A DNA stretch of 64,000 nt, taken from Flavobacterium sp. LPB0248. Lineage in GTDB: Bacteria; Bacteroidota; Bacteroidia; Flavobacteriales; Flavobacteriaceae. Under the pieces are notes generated by a model. It did no database searches, was not told where the DNA came from, and was given only the letters and a program-made list of their open reading frames with translations. Positions 11,302 to 20,158 of the stretch are shown piece after piece (the first letter of the stretch is position 1; every line of letters begins with the position of its first letter). A program made the position numbers and the translations under genes. Location of the stretch: assembly GCF_013388355.1 (NCBI RefSeq), contig NZ_CP058246.1:248001-312000 (forward strand), written 5' to 3'.

Positions 11302-13683
11302 ATGAAACAATTAATAATCAAAACTTTAATTCTTTTTAGTCCCCTTTTAGGAATAGGACAACAAACTTCTATTTCTGGTAAAGTTCAGGACCATACAACA
11401 AAAGAAGTTTTGCCTTATGTTGCAGTAACCATACAGGACAATGCTTCAAAAACAATAATGACTGGAATAACCGATGAAAATGGATTATTCAGTTTAGAAT
11501 TAACCTCGACGGGACAATTAACAATCTTCTTTAGCTTTACAGGATATCAAAATTATAGTCAGCCCATAAATATCACATCTGGAAAACCAAATATTGATTT
11601 AGGAACAATCCATTTAATTACCGATGCTGTACAATTAAAAGCAGTGGAAATTAATGGTCAAAAATCGAATATCAGTTTAAAATTAGACAAAAAAGTCTTT
11701 GAAGTTGGTAAAGATGTACTCTCGCAAAATGGTTCTGCGCATGATGTTTTAAATGGTGTTCCTTCGGTCGCGGTAAGTCCGTCTGGAGCAGTAAGTCTTC
11801 GTGGTAACAGCAATGTTCTTATATTGATTAATGGCCGACAATCGGGACTTACTCAGAACAATGCGCTTGACCAAATTGCCGCCGATCAAATTGAGCGAAT
11901 TGAAGTTATTACGAATCCATCCTCCCGATATGATGCTGCAGGTTCTGCGGGAATTATCAATATCATTTTAAAGAAAAACAAAAAAAGCGGATTTAGTGGT
12001 CAGGTACGTCTCGTAGCTGGTTCACCAAATGACAGTCGTCTTAATCCGAGCATCAACTATAAATCGGATAAAATCAATATTTTTTCGAATTTCAGTATTC
12101 GCTCGAGCGATTATGTTGGTTTGTATACCACTAATCAAGTGACGGATATGAATACCTCCCCTAATTACATGAATCGTGTGCAGAATGAAGACCGACATGA
12201 TGATGGCAAGTTGCTCTACATGGGTGCCGATTATTTTATTAATGAACATCAGACAATAACTGCCGCTTTTTTAAAGAATGCCACTCATGACAATGACAAA
12301 ACCAACTTAATGTATAATTATGATAGTGATCTTGGGAATACAGTGTCAGACAGTATTTTGACAAGACATGGAAAATCTTTAGAAAAACGAGATTACAGCC
12401 AATTTGAATTTAATTATACCCGAACTTTCAAACAAAAAGAAAAAAAATGGACTGTTGATGTTCAATATGACTGGTGGAACAGTGATAAAAAATGGGATCT
12501 TTCTACGCAGCGTTTACAGCCAAATCCTTTGGTTTATCCAGGTATTAGAACAAGTTCAGTAGGAAACAGCAAAGATTTTCTTGCCAAGACTGATTTTGTA
12601 CAGCCTATTGACAGCGTTTCGGTTTTAGAATTTGGAATAAAAACTGAAATCAGAAAAGTTTCTAGCGATTATTTGGCAGAAGAACAGCAGCATAATGATT
12701 GGGTGGTTTATCAGAATATTGATAATAATCTAGATTACAGCGAAACTATAACGGGCGCTTATGCCCAATTTAGCGACAAAATCAAAAAGTTTAATTATAT
12801 GTTGGGTCTGAGAACTGAGTTTACCGATATATCTATCAAAGATGCAGAAAACGCTTATAACGATAAAAAAAACTATAACAAGCTGTTCCCGACTGCCAAT
12901 CTAAGCTATAAATTTGATGCTTCGACTTTGCAGTTAAATTATAGCAAACGCATTAGACGTCCGTATTTATATGATTTATATCCTTTTAATGAAGTCACAG
13001 ATTTAAATGCACAATACGTTGGAAACCCCGATTTGAATCCTTCTTATACAGATACATTTGAAATGGCGTTCCTTAAAACTTGGAAAACCTTTACTCTGAA
13101 TCCTTCTATTTATTATCAATATGAAAAGGGATATATTCAGGATTTTACGTATCGTCAAAACGATATTTTTATCACCACGCCCATTAATATTGATTATGAA
13201 ATACGAAGCGGAATCGAACTATCCACTTTATACAATCCGTTAAAATGGCTACAGATTAATGCTGAGATGAACTTTTACCGTTTTAAACAAAAAGGAAATT
13301 ATAAAGATGAAAATCTTGACTATAGCAGCGAAAGCTTCACAGGACGTTTGAGCACCCAGATCAAACTTCCTGCAAAGTTTAGTTTTCAAGGCCGTTATAA
13401 CTTTCGAGGTGCAAAACGTAATGCGCAAACTACAACTGAAGCTTTACAATCAATTGATTTCGGATTTAGTAAACTTTTGCTAAAGGATAAAGCCACAATA
13501 GTTTTTGATGTCAGCAATGCTTTTAACCTTCGTCAGAACAAAAGCATTACAACAGGAACAGATTATGTTGTTAAGGAAAATAGTATTCCGAATGCGGCGA
13601 GATATCGTCTGAGTTTTGTTTATCGTTTTAATCTGACCGATCCAAAATCAATCAGACAAGCAAATGATGCCAATAGAAATTAA
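11302..13683 (+). CDS. TonB-dependent outer membrane receptor (CarboxypepD_reg-like, outer membrane beta-barrel family)
   Basis: This 793-residue protein starts with a signal peptide (1-19, LGIGQ). A carboxypeptidase-regulatory-like domain (about 22-110; ISGKVQDHTTKEVLPYVAV) follows, then a TonB plug (about 120-235; SLRGNSNVLILINGRQSG, IERIEVITNPSSRYDAAGSAGIINI) and a large beta-barrel. The barrel resembles the OMP-family type with YSKRIRRPYLYDLYPF. It lies divergent from the LytS/LytTR pair, which may control it. Ligand unknown; there is no SusD partner next to it, so small peptides, siderophores or metal complexes are as possible as glycans. Confidence 0.9.
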   Translation: MKQLIIKTLILFSPLLGIGQQTSISGKVQDHTTKEVLPYVAVTIQDNASKTIMTGITDENGLFSLELTSTGQLTIFFSFTGYQNYSQPINITSGKPNIDLGTIHLITDAVQLKAVEINGQKSNISLKLDKKVFEVGKDVLSQNGSAHDVLNGVPSVAVSPSGAVSLRGNSNVLILINGRQSGLTQNNALDQIAADQIERIEVITNPSSRYDAAGSAGIINIILKKNKKSGFSGQVRLVAGSPNDSRLNPSINYKSDKINIFSNFSIRSSDYVGLYTTNQVTDMNTSPNYMNRVQNEDRHDDGKLLYMGADYFINEHQTITAAFLKNATHDNDKTNLMYNYDSDLGNTVSDSILTRHGKSLEKRDYSQFEFNYTRTFKQKEKKWTVDVQYDWWNSDKKWDLSTQRLQPNPLVYPGIRTSSVGNSKDFLAKTDFVQPIDSVSVLEFGIKTEIRKVSSDYLAEEQQHNDWVVYQNIDNNLDYSETITGAYAQFSDKIKKFNYMLGLRTEFTDISIKDAENAYNDKKNYNKLFPTANLSYKFDASTLQLNYSKRIRRPYLYDLYPFNEVTDLNAQYVGNPDLNPSYTDTFEMAFLKTWKTFTLNPSIYYQYEKGYIQDFTYRQNDIFITTPINIDYEIRSGIELSTLYNPLKWLQINAEMNFYRFKQKGNYKDENLDYSSESFTGRLSTQIKLPAKFSFQGRYNFRGAKRNAQTTTEALQSIDFGFSKLLLKDKATIVFDVSNAFNLRQNKSITTGTDYVVKENSIPNAARYRLSFVYRFNLTDPKSIRQANDANRN

Positions 13684-13695
13684 TATAAGTGTTAT

Positions 13696-14361
13696 TTATC
13701 CAGCTTTCTTTTCTTCGTCAGGATCATAAAGCATGGCGGTGCACAAACAGTTTTTTCTTTCTTTGCTCATTAAAATAGAACAGTTCACGCAGGATTTACA
13801 GTTCTCCCAAAACGTGTTATCTGATGTTAATTCTGAGAAAGTAACGGGTTGAAATCCTAATTCGTGGTTCATTTTCATTACTGCAAGACCAGAAGTTAAA
13901 CTGAATATCTTGGCCGTGGGATACTTTTCGCGGCTGAGTTCAAATATTTTGTCTTTAATTTTTCTAGCAAGACCGGTATGGCGAAATTCGGGCGCTACAA
14001 TAAGACCAGAGTTTGAAACATACTGACCATTTTCATAAGAAGAAATAAAAGAAAAACCCGCCCATCTTCCATCTGAAGCAAATGCAATAACGGCTTCTCC
14101 TGTATTCATTTTCTTTTCTAGAAATTCTGGTGAACGACCTGAAATACCTGTTCCGCGGGCTATGGCAGATGATAATGTAACTTCGTAAATTTGCTTGATC
14201 CAAAAAGTATGGATTGATCTGGCTTTTTCAATTATAAAATCGATTGGAGATTCAACCTCTTGATCAGATGAAACTGCTTTATTATTTGGGGGCAAAATAG
14301 AGAAAAAGCTCTTTTTTGTCAGGTTTATATTTGGATTGATTATGGGATTTATAATTTTCAT
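13696..14361 (-). CDS. GNAT acetyltransferase with Cys-rich C-terminus
   Basis: The 221-residue product has a GNAT fold over about residues 40-190, with the acetyl-CoA loop APEFRHTGLARKIKDKIF. The last 40 residues hold six cysteines (CKSCVNCS ... CLC) that look like a small metal-binding or disulfide cluster. Substrate unknown. The gene converges on the TonB-dependent receptor gene with only 12 nt between stops. A short membrane-protein ORF lies just upstream on the same strand. Confidence 0.8.
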   Translation of the reverse strand: MKIINPIINPNINLTKKSFFSILPPNNKAVSSDQEVESPIDFIIEKARSIHTFWIKQIYEVTLSSAIARGTGISGRSPEFLEKKMNTGEAVIAFASDGRWAGFSFISSYENGQYVSNSGLIVAPEFRHTGLARKIKDKIFELSREKYPTAKIFSLTSGLAVMKMNHELGFQPVTFSELTSDNTFWENCKSCVNCSILMSKERKNCLCTAMLYDPDEEKKAG

Positions 14362-14418
14362 TTCTGCTGTATTTCATTTATTAATAATAGTCAAAAGTGT
14401 AAAATTCATATGCGTAGT

Positions 14419-14565
14419 TTACACCATTTGAGCTAGCAGAAAAACAGCTATAAAAAAGACAATGCTAAAAACCATTACATTAATAAACTGGTCTTTATTT
14501 TCCCTTGATTTATTGGATACATATTCTTTTGTAATTTTTTTGCTTCGCGTTTTATCTGTTTTCAT
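14419..14565 (-). CDS. Putative 48-residue single-span membrane protein
   Basis: A 48-codon ATG-to-TAA frame lies on the minus strand, 57 nt upstream of the Cys-tailed GNAT gene. The first 28 residues are highly charged (MKTDKTRSKKITKEY...) and the last 20 form one clean hydrophobic segment (VMVFSIVFFIAVFLLA). This amphipathic layout is unlike random AT-rich translation. It overlaps a longer plus-strand frame (14462-14683) that has no start context or recognisable content and that I regard as a shadow. Function unknown. Confidence 0.45.
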   Translation of the reverse strand: MKTDKTRSKKITKEYVSNKSRENKDQFINVMVFSIVFFIAVFLLAQMV

Positions 14566-14700
14566 GTTATTGTTTTTTGGTTCTAATTTTCATCAGCAAA
14601 AACAAAGCACATGCCAAAACATTAAAAACAAAAACAACACCTTAATTATCAGTAATTTGAAGAAAATTCATTTTTTATCATGACACAAATACCTATCAAA

Positions 14701-15050
14701 ATGATAAGATGAGCATTCCAAAATGAGAATTAAATTCCCTCAGTTCCAATATCTAATATTCTATTAGGAATATCTCATCGCCAAAAAATAAGGGGAGCAT
14801 TCCAAAATGAAAAATAAAATTTCCCCGTTCTAATATTCAATATTCCGCTAGGAATATTTGATCGGTAGAAAAGAAAATGATATTGTTATGCATAGTGTCC
14901 CTTAGGGACACCTGCTCAGCGGAAACAATATGTTTGATCATTAATCAGACGTTCCCATGGAACGTACCAACGCAATTCAAATTTCTACCGACCAGACATT
15001 CCTACGGAATGATTTTTTTATTGCGTTAAGGAATATTTCATTGGAAAAAA
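14701..15050. repeat. Palindrome-rich repeat block
   Basis: This gene-free stretch holds a 16-bp direct repeat GAGCATTCCAAAATGA at 14711 and 14795. It also holds a series of short perfect or near-perfect palindromes: 14758-14771, 14842-14855, 14895-14911 (GTGTCCCTTAGGGACAC), 14949-14965 (ACGTTCCCATGGAACGT) and 14997-15011 (CATTCCTACGGAATG). CGGTAGAAA at 14863 is mirrored by TTTCTACCG at 14982. It looks like REP-type intergenic repeat DNA. Confidence 0.7.
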
Positions 15051-15053
15051 AAG

Positions 15054-15075
15054 CCTCAAATAGTACTATTTGAGG
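15054..15075 (-). terminator. Terminator of the LLM monooxygenase gene
   Basis: A perfect 22-bp palindrome (CCTCAAATAGT / ACTATTTGAGG) lies 26 nt past the stop and is followed on the minus strand by CTTTTTTTT. Confidence 0.85.
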
Positions 15076-15100
15076 TTTTTCTGTGTATATTATTTTAAAA

Positions 15101-16123
15101 TTATCGCCAACCCAATGCAGGCGCAACGTGTTCTAAAATAGACGATAAAATATGTATGTTATAATCAACACCTAAAGTGTTTGGAATAGTCAACAACAAT
15201 GTATCTGCTTCTTGAATCGCTTCGTCTTGGGCTAATTCTTCGATCAATTTATCAGGTTCAGCCGTATAGCTTTTACCAAAGATTGCTCTTTTATCTTGCT
15301 CGATATATCCGAAACTATCATTGCCCTTAGCTTGTCCACTAAAGTAATACCTATCCTGATCGTTGACCAATGCAAAAATCGAACGGCTTACAGAAACTCT
15401 CGCTTCACGCTGATGTCCTGCTTTTTTCCAAGCTTCTTTGTATAATCTTATCTGTTCTGCCTGCTGAACATGAAACGGCTTGCCATTTTCGTCATATTTA
15501 AGCGTAGAACTTTGAAGATGCATTCCGTTTTCGGCTGCCCAGATTGCTGTTGCATTTGAGGCTGCTCCCCACCAGATTCGTTCTCTCAATCCTTCAGAAT
15601 GTGGTTCAATACGCAACAATCCTGGTGGATTCGGAAACATCGGGTATGGATTAGGTTCTGCAAATCCTTCTCCACTCAATTTATCCAAAAATTCTAAAGC
15701 TTTCTTACGGCCCATATCGGCATCAGTTTCACCTGCATCCGGTTCGTAGCCAAAGTAACGCCAACCATCAATAACTTGTTCTGGCGATCCTCTGCTTATT
15801 CCTAGTTGTAAACGTCCTTCCGATATCAAATCGGCAGCTCCAGCATCTTCAACCATATACATCGGGTTTTCATACCTCATATCGATTACACCTGTTCCAA
15901 TCTCTATTTTGTTCGTCTTAGCACCAACCGCCGAAAGTAGAGGAAAAGGTGAAGCTAACTGCTGCGCAAAATGATGCACACGAAAATAAGCGCCATCTAT
16001 TCCTATTTCTTCAGCTGCAACTGCCAAATCGATAGACTGCAACAAGGTATCTGCTGCTGTACGAGTCTTGTATGATGGATGATTAGACCAATGCCCAAAT
16101 GATAAAAATCCTATTTTCTTCAT
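15101..16123 (-). CDS. Luciferase-like (LLM class) flavin-dependent monooxygenase
   Basis: The 340-residue product has the TIM-barrel luciferase-like pattern: start KKIGFLSFGHW, EIGTGVIDMRYENP, and LQLGISRGSPEQVIDG at the flavin phosphate-binding region. Members use reduced FMN and oxygen to oxidise small organic compounds; the substrate is not predictable. No signal peptide, so cytoplasmic. It is a separate unit with its own terminator. A TATATTTG -7 box lies on the minus strand at 16149-16156, about 26 nt upstream of the start codon. Confidence 0.9.
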   Translation of the reverse strand: MKKIGFLSFGHWSNHPSYKTRTAADTLLQSIDLAVAAEEIGIDGAYFRVHHFAQQLASPFPLLSAVGAKTNKIEIGTGVIDMRYENPMYMVEDAGAADLISEGRLQLGISRGSPEQVIDGWRYFGYEPDAGETDADMGRKKALEFLDKLSGEGFAEPNPYPMFPNPPGLLRIEPHSEGLRERIWWGAASNATAIWAAENGMHLQSSTLKYDENGKPFHVQQAEQIRLYKEAWKKAGHQREARVSVSRSIFALVNDQDRYYFSGQAKGNDSFGYIEQDKRAIFGKSYTAEPDKLIEELAQDEAIQEADTLLLTIPNTLGVDYNIHILSSILEHVAPALGWR

Positions 16124-16148
16124 AATGGCTACTATTTTTTTATTCTCT

Positions 16149-16156
16149 CAAATATA
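16149..16156 (-). promoter_or_regulatory. Candidate -7 box (TATATTTG) for the LLM monooxygenase gene
   Basis: The minus strand matches the Bacteroidota -7 consensus TAnnTTTG, but no TTG element is found about 19 nt further upstream. Confidence 0.35.
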
Positions 16157-16177
16157 CGCATAACTGAGAAGAAAAAG

Positions 16178-16213
16178 AAAACCATGTCTTTTTCTTGAAA
16201 AGGACATGGTTTT
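16178..16213 (-). terminator. Terminator of the arylsulfatase gene
   Basis: An 11-bp stem (AAAACCATGTC / GACATGGTTTT) follows the sulfatase stop on the minus strand and is trailed by a T-rich run. Confidence 0.75.
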
Positions 16214-16267
16214 GCTCATTATATAAACTTTTAAAATAGACGATTTGCCTATCTACCTTTTTAGTTA

Positions 16268-17884
16268 TTACTTAGTATCGACACTTAAAGGCGGAAGATC
16301 AACTTTCTTTTCATTCATCATTTTTTTCACTTGTTCGATTGTTCTATAACGTTCTATCTGCATTTCTCCAGTAAAAGTTTCACTCTGAGGCGCTCTTGGA
16401 GGTATTTTAGCGTATGTTTTCATCAAATCGGCAATAGCTTGATTAAAAATGATAGCTGTCCATGTTTTCTCTGTCCAGCTGTTCATAAATAGATCGTATC
16501 GCTCTTGAGGATCTTGCCATAAATTATAAATTGCAGGAACTGTCGCTACATAGCTTTCATCTCCCCTCCAACCAAGCTGCTGTCCAGGTGCATCACTTCC
16601 GGCAATAGCACCATTATCTCCTCGAGTATTAAATACTGCTTTGAATTTTCCAATACGCACAGCTCCTGGAGATAATTCTGCTTCAGTAAAATAAAACCAT
16701 TTGTCGCGAAGTGGTGTTCCTTTTTTAAATAATACATTAGACATATCATAACTGTCAAATACAATATCAACACCTGCTCTATCTTTTTTAGGAAGTTCTA
16801 CACCTGCAAGACTTGCAAATGTTGCCATAAGATCTAGTCCGCCTACAATATCATGGCTTTGGCTTCCTGCTTCAATTTGTCCCGGCCACCAAGCAATTGC
16901 AGGTACACGGCTACCTCCTTCTCTATCGGTTCCTTTTGTACCTCTAAAAGGAGTATATCCAGAATCAGGATGCACATCTTGCCAAGCACCATTATCTACT
17001 GTGTATATAACGATAGTATTATCAGCAATACCTAAAGAACGAATCTTATCCATGATACGCCCTACATTGTAATCCATCTCTACAACCGCATCAGAATATT
17101 TGCTCTTACCTGGCGATTTGCCAACAAATTCTTTGGAAGGAAGATTAGGCTGATGGTTTTTAGCAAAGTTGATACACATAAAGAAAGGGTCTTTGCTTTT
17201 TCCATACTCATCGAGTTGTTTCAAATTATTCTCTACCATCATCATATCTAGCTCGGCAATATTATCTTCAGTTACTTTGCTTACTTCACGCGCTTTTCCG
17301 CCTGCTTCACCTTCAAGTATACCAGTGGTTACTTTTTTAAAAAACGCTAACATTTCTGGAGACATCTCTGGATTCCAAGATTGAAAAGCATACGTATAAG
17401 CATTTAAATGATAAAGCACTACATTCTGCATTTTATCAAAACCGTGGGCTATTGGCATAGAATAGTCTGCTTCTCCAAGGTGCCATTTTCCTGAAAAATA
17501 GGTTTTATAATTGGCTTTTTTAAGTACCGAAGCCAATGTCCATTCTTCTTTTGGCAATCCGCCTCCTTGCCCCTGAAAAGCAACAGTCGTCATCCCACTT
17601 CGATTTGGAATACGTCCTGTTAGCATTGCAGCTCTTCCTGGAGTACAGCTTGGCTGTCCGTAAAAAGACCAAAACTGCATTCCCTCTTTGGCCATTCGGT
17701 CCAAGTTTGGTGTTGGCATTCCACGTCCGACTCCGCCACCGTAAACTCCTAAATCTCCCCAGCCAGTATCATCAGAAATTACCATAATGATATTAGGCTT
17801 CTTTTTGGTTTGTGCGTTTATGCATCCTATAAAAGTGAAACACAACAAACCTGCAAAAATAAATTCTAAGGCATTTTTTTTCAT
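16268..17884 (-). CDS. Arylsulfatase (type I, formylglycine-dependent)
   Basis: This 538-residue exported sulfatase has the catalytic signature C80-T-P-G-R within QPSCTPGRAAMLTGR, where C80 would be converted to formylglycine. The metal-binding Asp pair is in ISDDTGWGD (38-39), and the second metal site is in YTVDNGAWQD. The N-terminus is a signal peptide that could be processed as a lipoprotein (FIGC, C21) or after INAQ. It should remove sulfate esters from an aromatic or carbohydrate substrate in the periplasm or at the surface. No formylglycine-generating enzyme is present in this window. Single-gene unit. Confidence 0.93.
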   Translation of the reverse strand: MKKNALEFIFAGLLCFTFIGCINAQTKKKPNIIMVISDDTGWGDLGVYGGGVGRGMPTPNLDRMAKEGMQFWSFYGQPSCTPGRAAMLTGRIPNRSGMTTVAFQGQGGGLPKEEWTLASVLKKANYKTYFSGKWHLGEADYSMPIAHGFDKMQNVVLYHLNAYTYAFQSWNPEMSPEMLAFFKKVTTGILEGEAGGKAREVSKVTEDNIAELDMMMVENNLKQLDEYGKSKDPFFMCINFAKNHQPNLPSKEFVGKSPGKSKYSDAVVEMDYNVGRIMDKIRSLGIADNTIVIYTVDNGAWQDVHPDSGYTPFRGTKGTDREGGSRVPAIAWWPGQIEAGSQSHDIVGGLDLMATFASLAGVELPKKDRAGVDIVFDSYDMSNVLFKKGTPLRDKWFYFTEAELSPGAVRIGKFKAVFNTRGDNGAIAGSDAPGQQLGWRGDESYVATVPAIYNLWQDPQERYDLFMNSWTEKTWTAIIFNQAIADLMKTYAKIPPRAPQSETFTGEMQIERYRTIEQVKKMMNEKKVDLPPLSVDTK

Positions 17885-18428
17885 GGTTTAAGATTTTAAT
17901 TAAATGTAGTTTGTTTGAAATCTGGGCAAAAAAGCTCTAGCAGAAATAATTTTAATAATTCTACCCTTCTGATAACTTCAGGAATTAAGAGGCTTTTTGA
18001 TAGAGAAAAGTACAATTTATAGGAAAGCAAGATTTTTTTAACTGGTTGCAAATTATAATATGCAACGAGAATACAGTTTTCTTAATCGCTCATTTTTGAA
18101 TTTTAATTCTAGAAAAACGCTGATCGATTTAAAAATTTTCTCTTTAGTATAATTTTCTAAACTTCATACTTATTTCCCAAAATCCGTAAAAACCTAAGTA
18201 GCTCAACACAAATTAACTCATATTCAAAATGTTAAGTTTCAAGTTTTCTTGTTTCAAATTATAACTTGGAACATGTCCACCTCTACTTTTATGCAATTAT
18301 TCTCACTTTATGGTATATTTTTGAAAGACCTAAACAATTCGTTCTTAAACGCCTCTCTCCCAGATCTTTTCCTACTCCTCGATTTTCATAATCAATTATT
18401 GATATATCTAAACTAAAAACAAATAATT
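17885..18428. other. Divergent intergenic region sulfatase / asp operon
   Basis: 544 bp without an ORF. The plus strand has a TATTTTTG box at 18316-18323 matching the -7 consensus about 105 nt before the aspT start, but without a clear TTG element upstream. Confidence 0.4.
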
Positions 18429-20123
18429 ATGGATTGGATTATTACTACATTAAAAGATTATCCCGAACTGGCAGTTTTTCTCACACTATCATTAGGCTAT
18501 TTTATCGGAAAATTTAAAATAGGAAGCTTTTCTTTAGGAACAGTTACTAGTGTTTTGCTTGTGGGAGTCTTAGTCGGACAATTAGACATTGTGATTTCTC
18601 CCAATGTAAAATCGGTCTTTTTTCTCATGTTTCTTTTCGCTGTAGGATATAGCGTTGGACCTCAATTTTTTGGAGGTTTAAAAAAAGATGGACTCCCTCA
18701 AATGCTTTATGCTGCGGTTGTCTGTGTTTTGTGTTTGATATGTCCGTACCTAATAGGTAAAATTATGGGCTACGATATGGGATTAACCTCTGGTATGCTT
18801 GCGGGTTCTCAAACCATATCTGCGGTTATTGGTGTTGCATCAGACACGATCAATCAGCTAAATCTTCCGGCTGATCAAAAAACGGCTTTAATTAATAAAA
18901 TTCCAGTCGCGTACGCTGTAACTTATATTTTCGGAACGGCAGGTTCTGCTTGGTTATTGGCTTCTATTGGACCAAAATTATTAGGTGGAAACTTAGTAGA
19001 AAAAGCAAAAGAACTTGAGATTCAACTTGGAGGAGATGCCATAGGAGATGATCCAAGTATTGCCTCTGCTTATGATCGTGTAATTTATAATGCTTATCAA
19101 ATTTCTGGTCACTCTTATGCCAATAACAAAACAGTTGCAGAAGTTGAAAACGAGTTGGAAAGAAACAACAGACGTTTATTTATACAACGAATTCGAAGAG
19201 GAAAAGAAATTATAGATGCTACTCCAGAATTTGTAATTAAAGAAAATGATGTTGTTGCTCTTGGCGGAAGAAGAGAATACATGATGAACTATGTTGCGGT
19301 GAATGAAAAAGAAGTTCTGGATATCGAGCTTCTTAATTTTCCAGTAGAAGTTTTAAGCATATTAATTGTAAAAAAAGAAGTCATAAACAAAACCATTGCC
19401 GATTTACGTCATTTAAAATATATGCATGGTGTTGTGGTAAGATCTCTAAAACGATCAGGGATTCAGATGCCTATATTACCTAATACTGTTCTTCAAAAAG
19501 GAGATATGATTGAACTGATTGGCATTAAACGTGACGTAGATCAAGTAGCAACACATATTGGATATCCTGACCGCCCTACAAATACTACAGATATGGCTTT
19601 TGTAGGTTTAGGAATTGTATTGGGAGGATTGCTTGGCGCTCTGACGATTAAAGTTGGCGGAGTTCCTATAAGTCTTAGTACTAGTGGAGGTGCCTTAATA
19701 TCTGGACTTTTCTTCGGGTGGCTAAGAGGTCAGCATCCTACTTTTGGCCGAATTCCAGAACCTGCCTTGTGGATTATGAATAATGTTGGTTTGAACATTT
19801 TTATAGCCGTTGTGGGTATTACAGCGGGACCAAGTTTCATTGTAGGTTTTCAAGAAGCTGGCTGGGGACTTTTCATTGCCGGTGCAGCCGCAACCGCTAT
19901 TCCGTTAATCCTAGCGCTTTTTATCGGAAGATATATTTTCAAATTCCATCCTATTATAACATTAGGATGCGCTGCTGGAGCAAGAACTACTACAGCGGCC
20001 TTGGGAGCTTTACAAGATGCTGTAAAAAGCAAAACCCCTGCATTGGGTTACACTGTGACCTATGCCGTCGGGAATACGCTGCTCATTATATGGGGCGTCG
20101 TCATTATTTTAATCATGAGTTAG
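18429..20123 (+). CDS. aspT: Aspartate:alanine antiporter AspT family
   Basis: The 564-residue membrane protein has the aspartate-alanine exchanger layout. A hydrophobic half (about 10-190; [33 protein letters not shown]) is followed by two soluble TrkA_C-like domains (about 210-380; [30 protein letters not shown]) and a second hydrophobic half (about 390-560; [18 protein letters not shown]). In the studied family member, aspartate import is coupled to alanine export, so with intracellular decarboxylation it builds a proton motive force. It is the first gene of a tight four-gene operon, 35 nt before the decarboxylase, which strongly supports this role. Confidence 0.93.
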   Translation: MDWIITTLKDYPELAVFLTLSLGYFIGKFKIGSFSLGTVTSVLLVGVLVGQLDIVISPNVKSVFFLMFLFAVGYSVGPQFFGGLKKDGLPQMLYAAVVCVLCLICPYLIGKIMGYDMGLTSGMLAGSQTISAVIGVASDTINQLNLPADQKTALINKIPVAYAVTYIFGTAGSAWLLASIGPKLLGGNLVEKAKELEIQLGGDAIGDDPSIASAYDRVIYNAYQISGHSYANNKTVAEVENELERNNRRLFIQRIRRGKEIIDATPEFVIKENDVVALGGRREYMMNYVAVNEKEVLDIELLNFPVEVLSILIVKKEVINKTIADLRHLKYMHGVVVRSLKRSGIQMPILPNTVLQKGDMIELIGIKRDVDQVATHIGYPDRPTNTTDMAFVGLGIVLGGLLGALTIKVGGVPISLSTSGGALISGLFFGWLRGQHPTFGRIPEPALWIMNNVGLNIFIAVVGITAGPSFIVGFQEAGWGLFIAGAAATAIPLILALFIGRYIFKFHPIITLGCAAGARTTTAALGALQDAVKSKTPALGYTVTYAVGNTLLIIWGVVIILIMS

Positions 20124-20158
20124 TCGAATTTTTTATATAATCTCTAAACATTTTAGTT

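Noticed and set aside
14462..14683. 73-codon plus-strand frame near the palindrome block
   Set aside because: It overlaps a better minus-strand small ORF, runs into a low-complexity region and shows no recognisable content.
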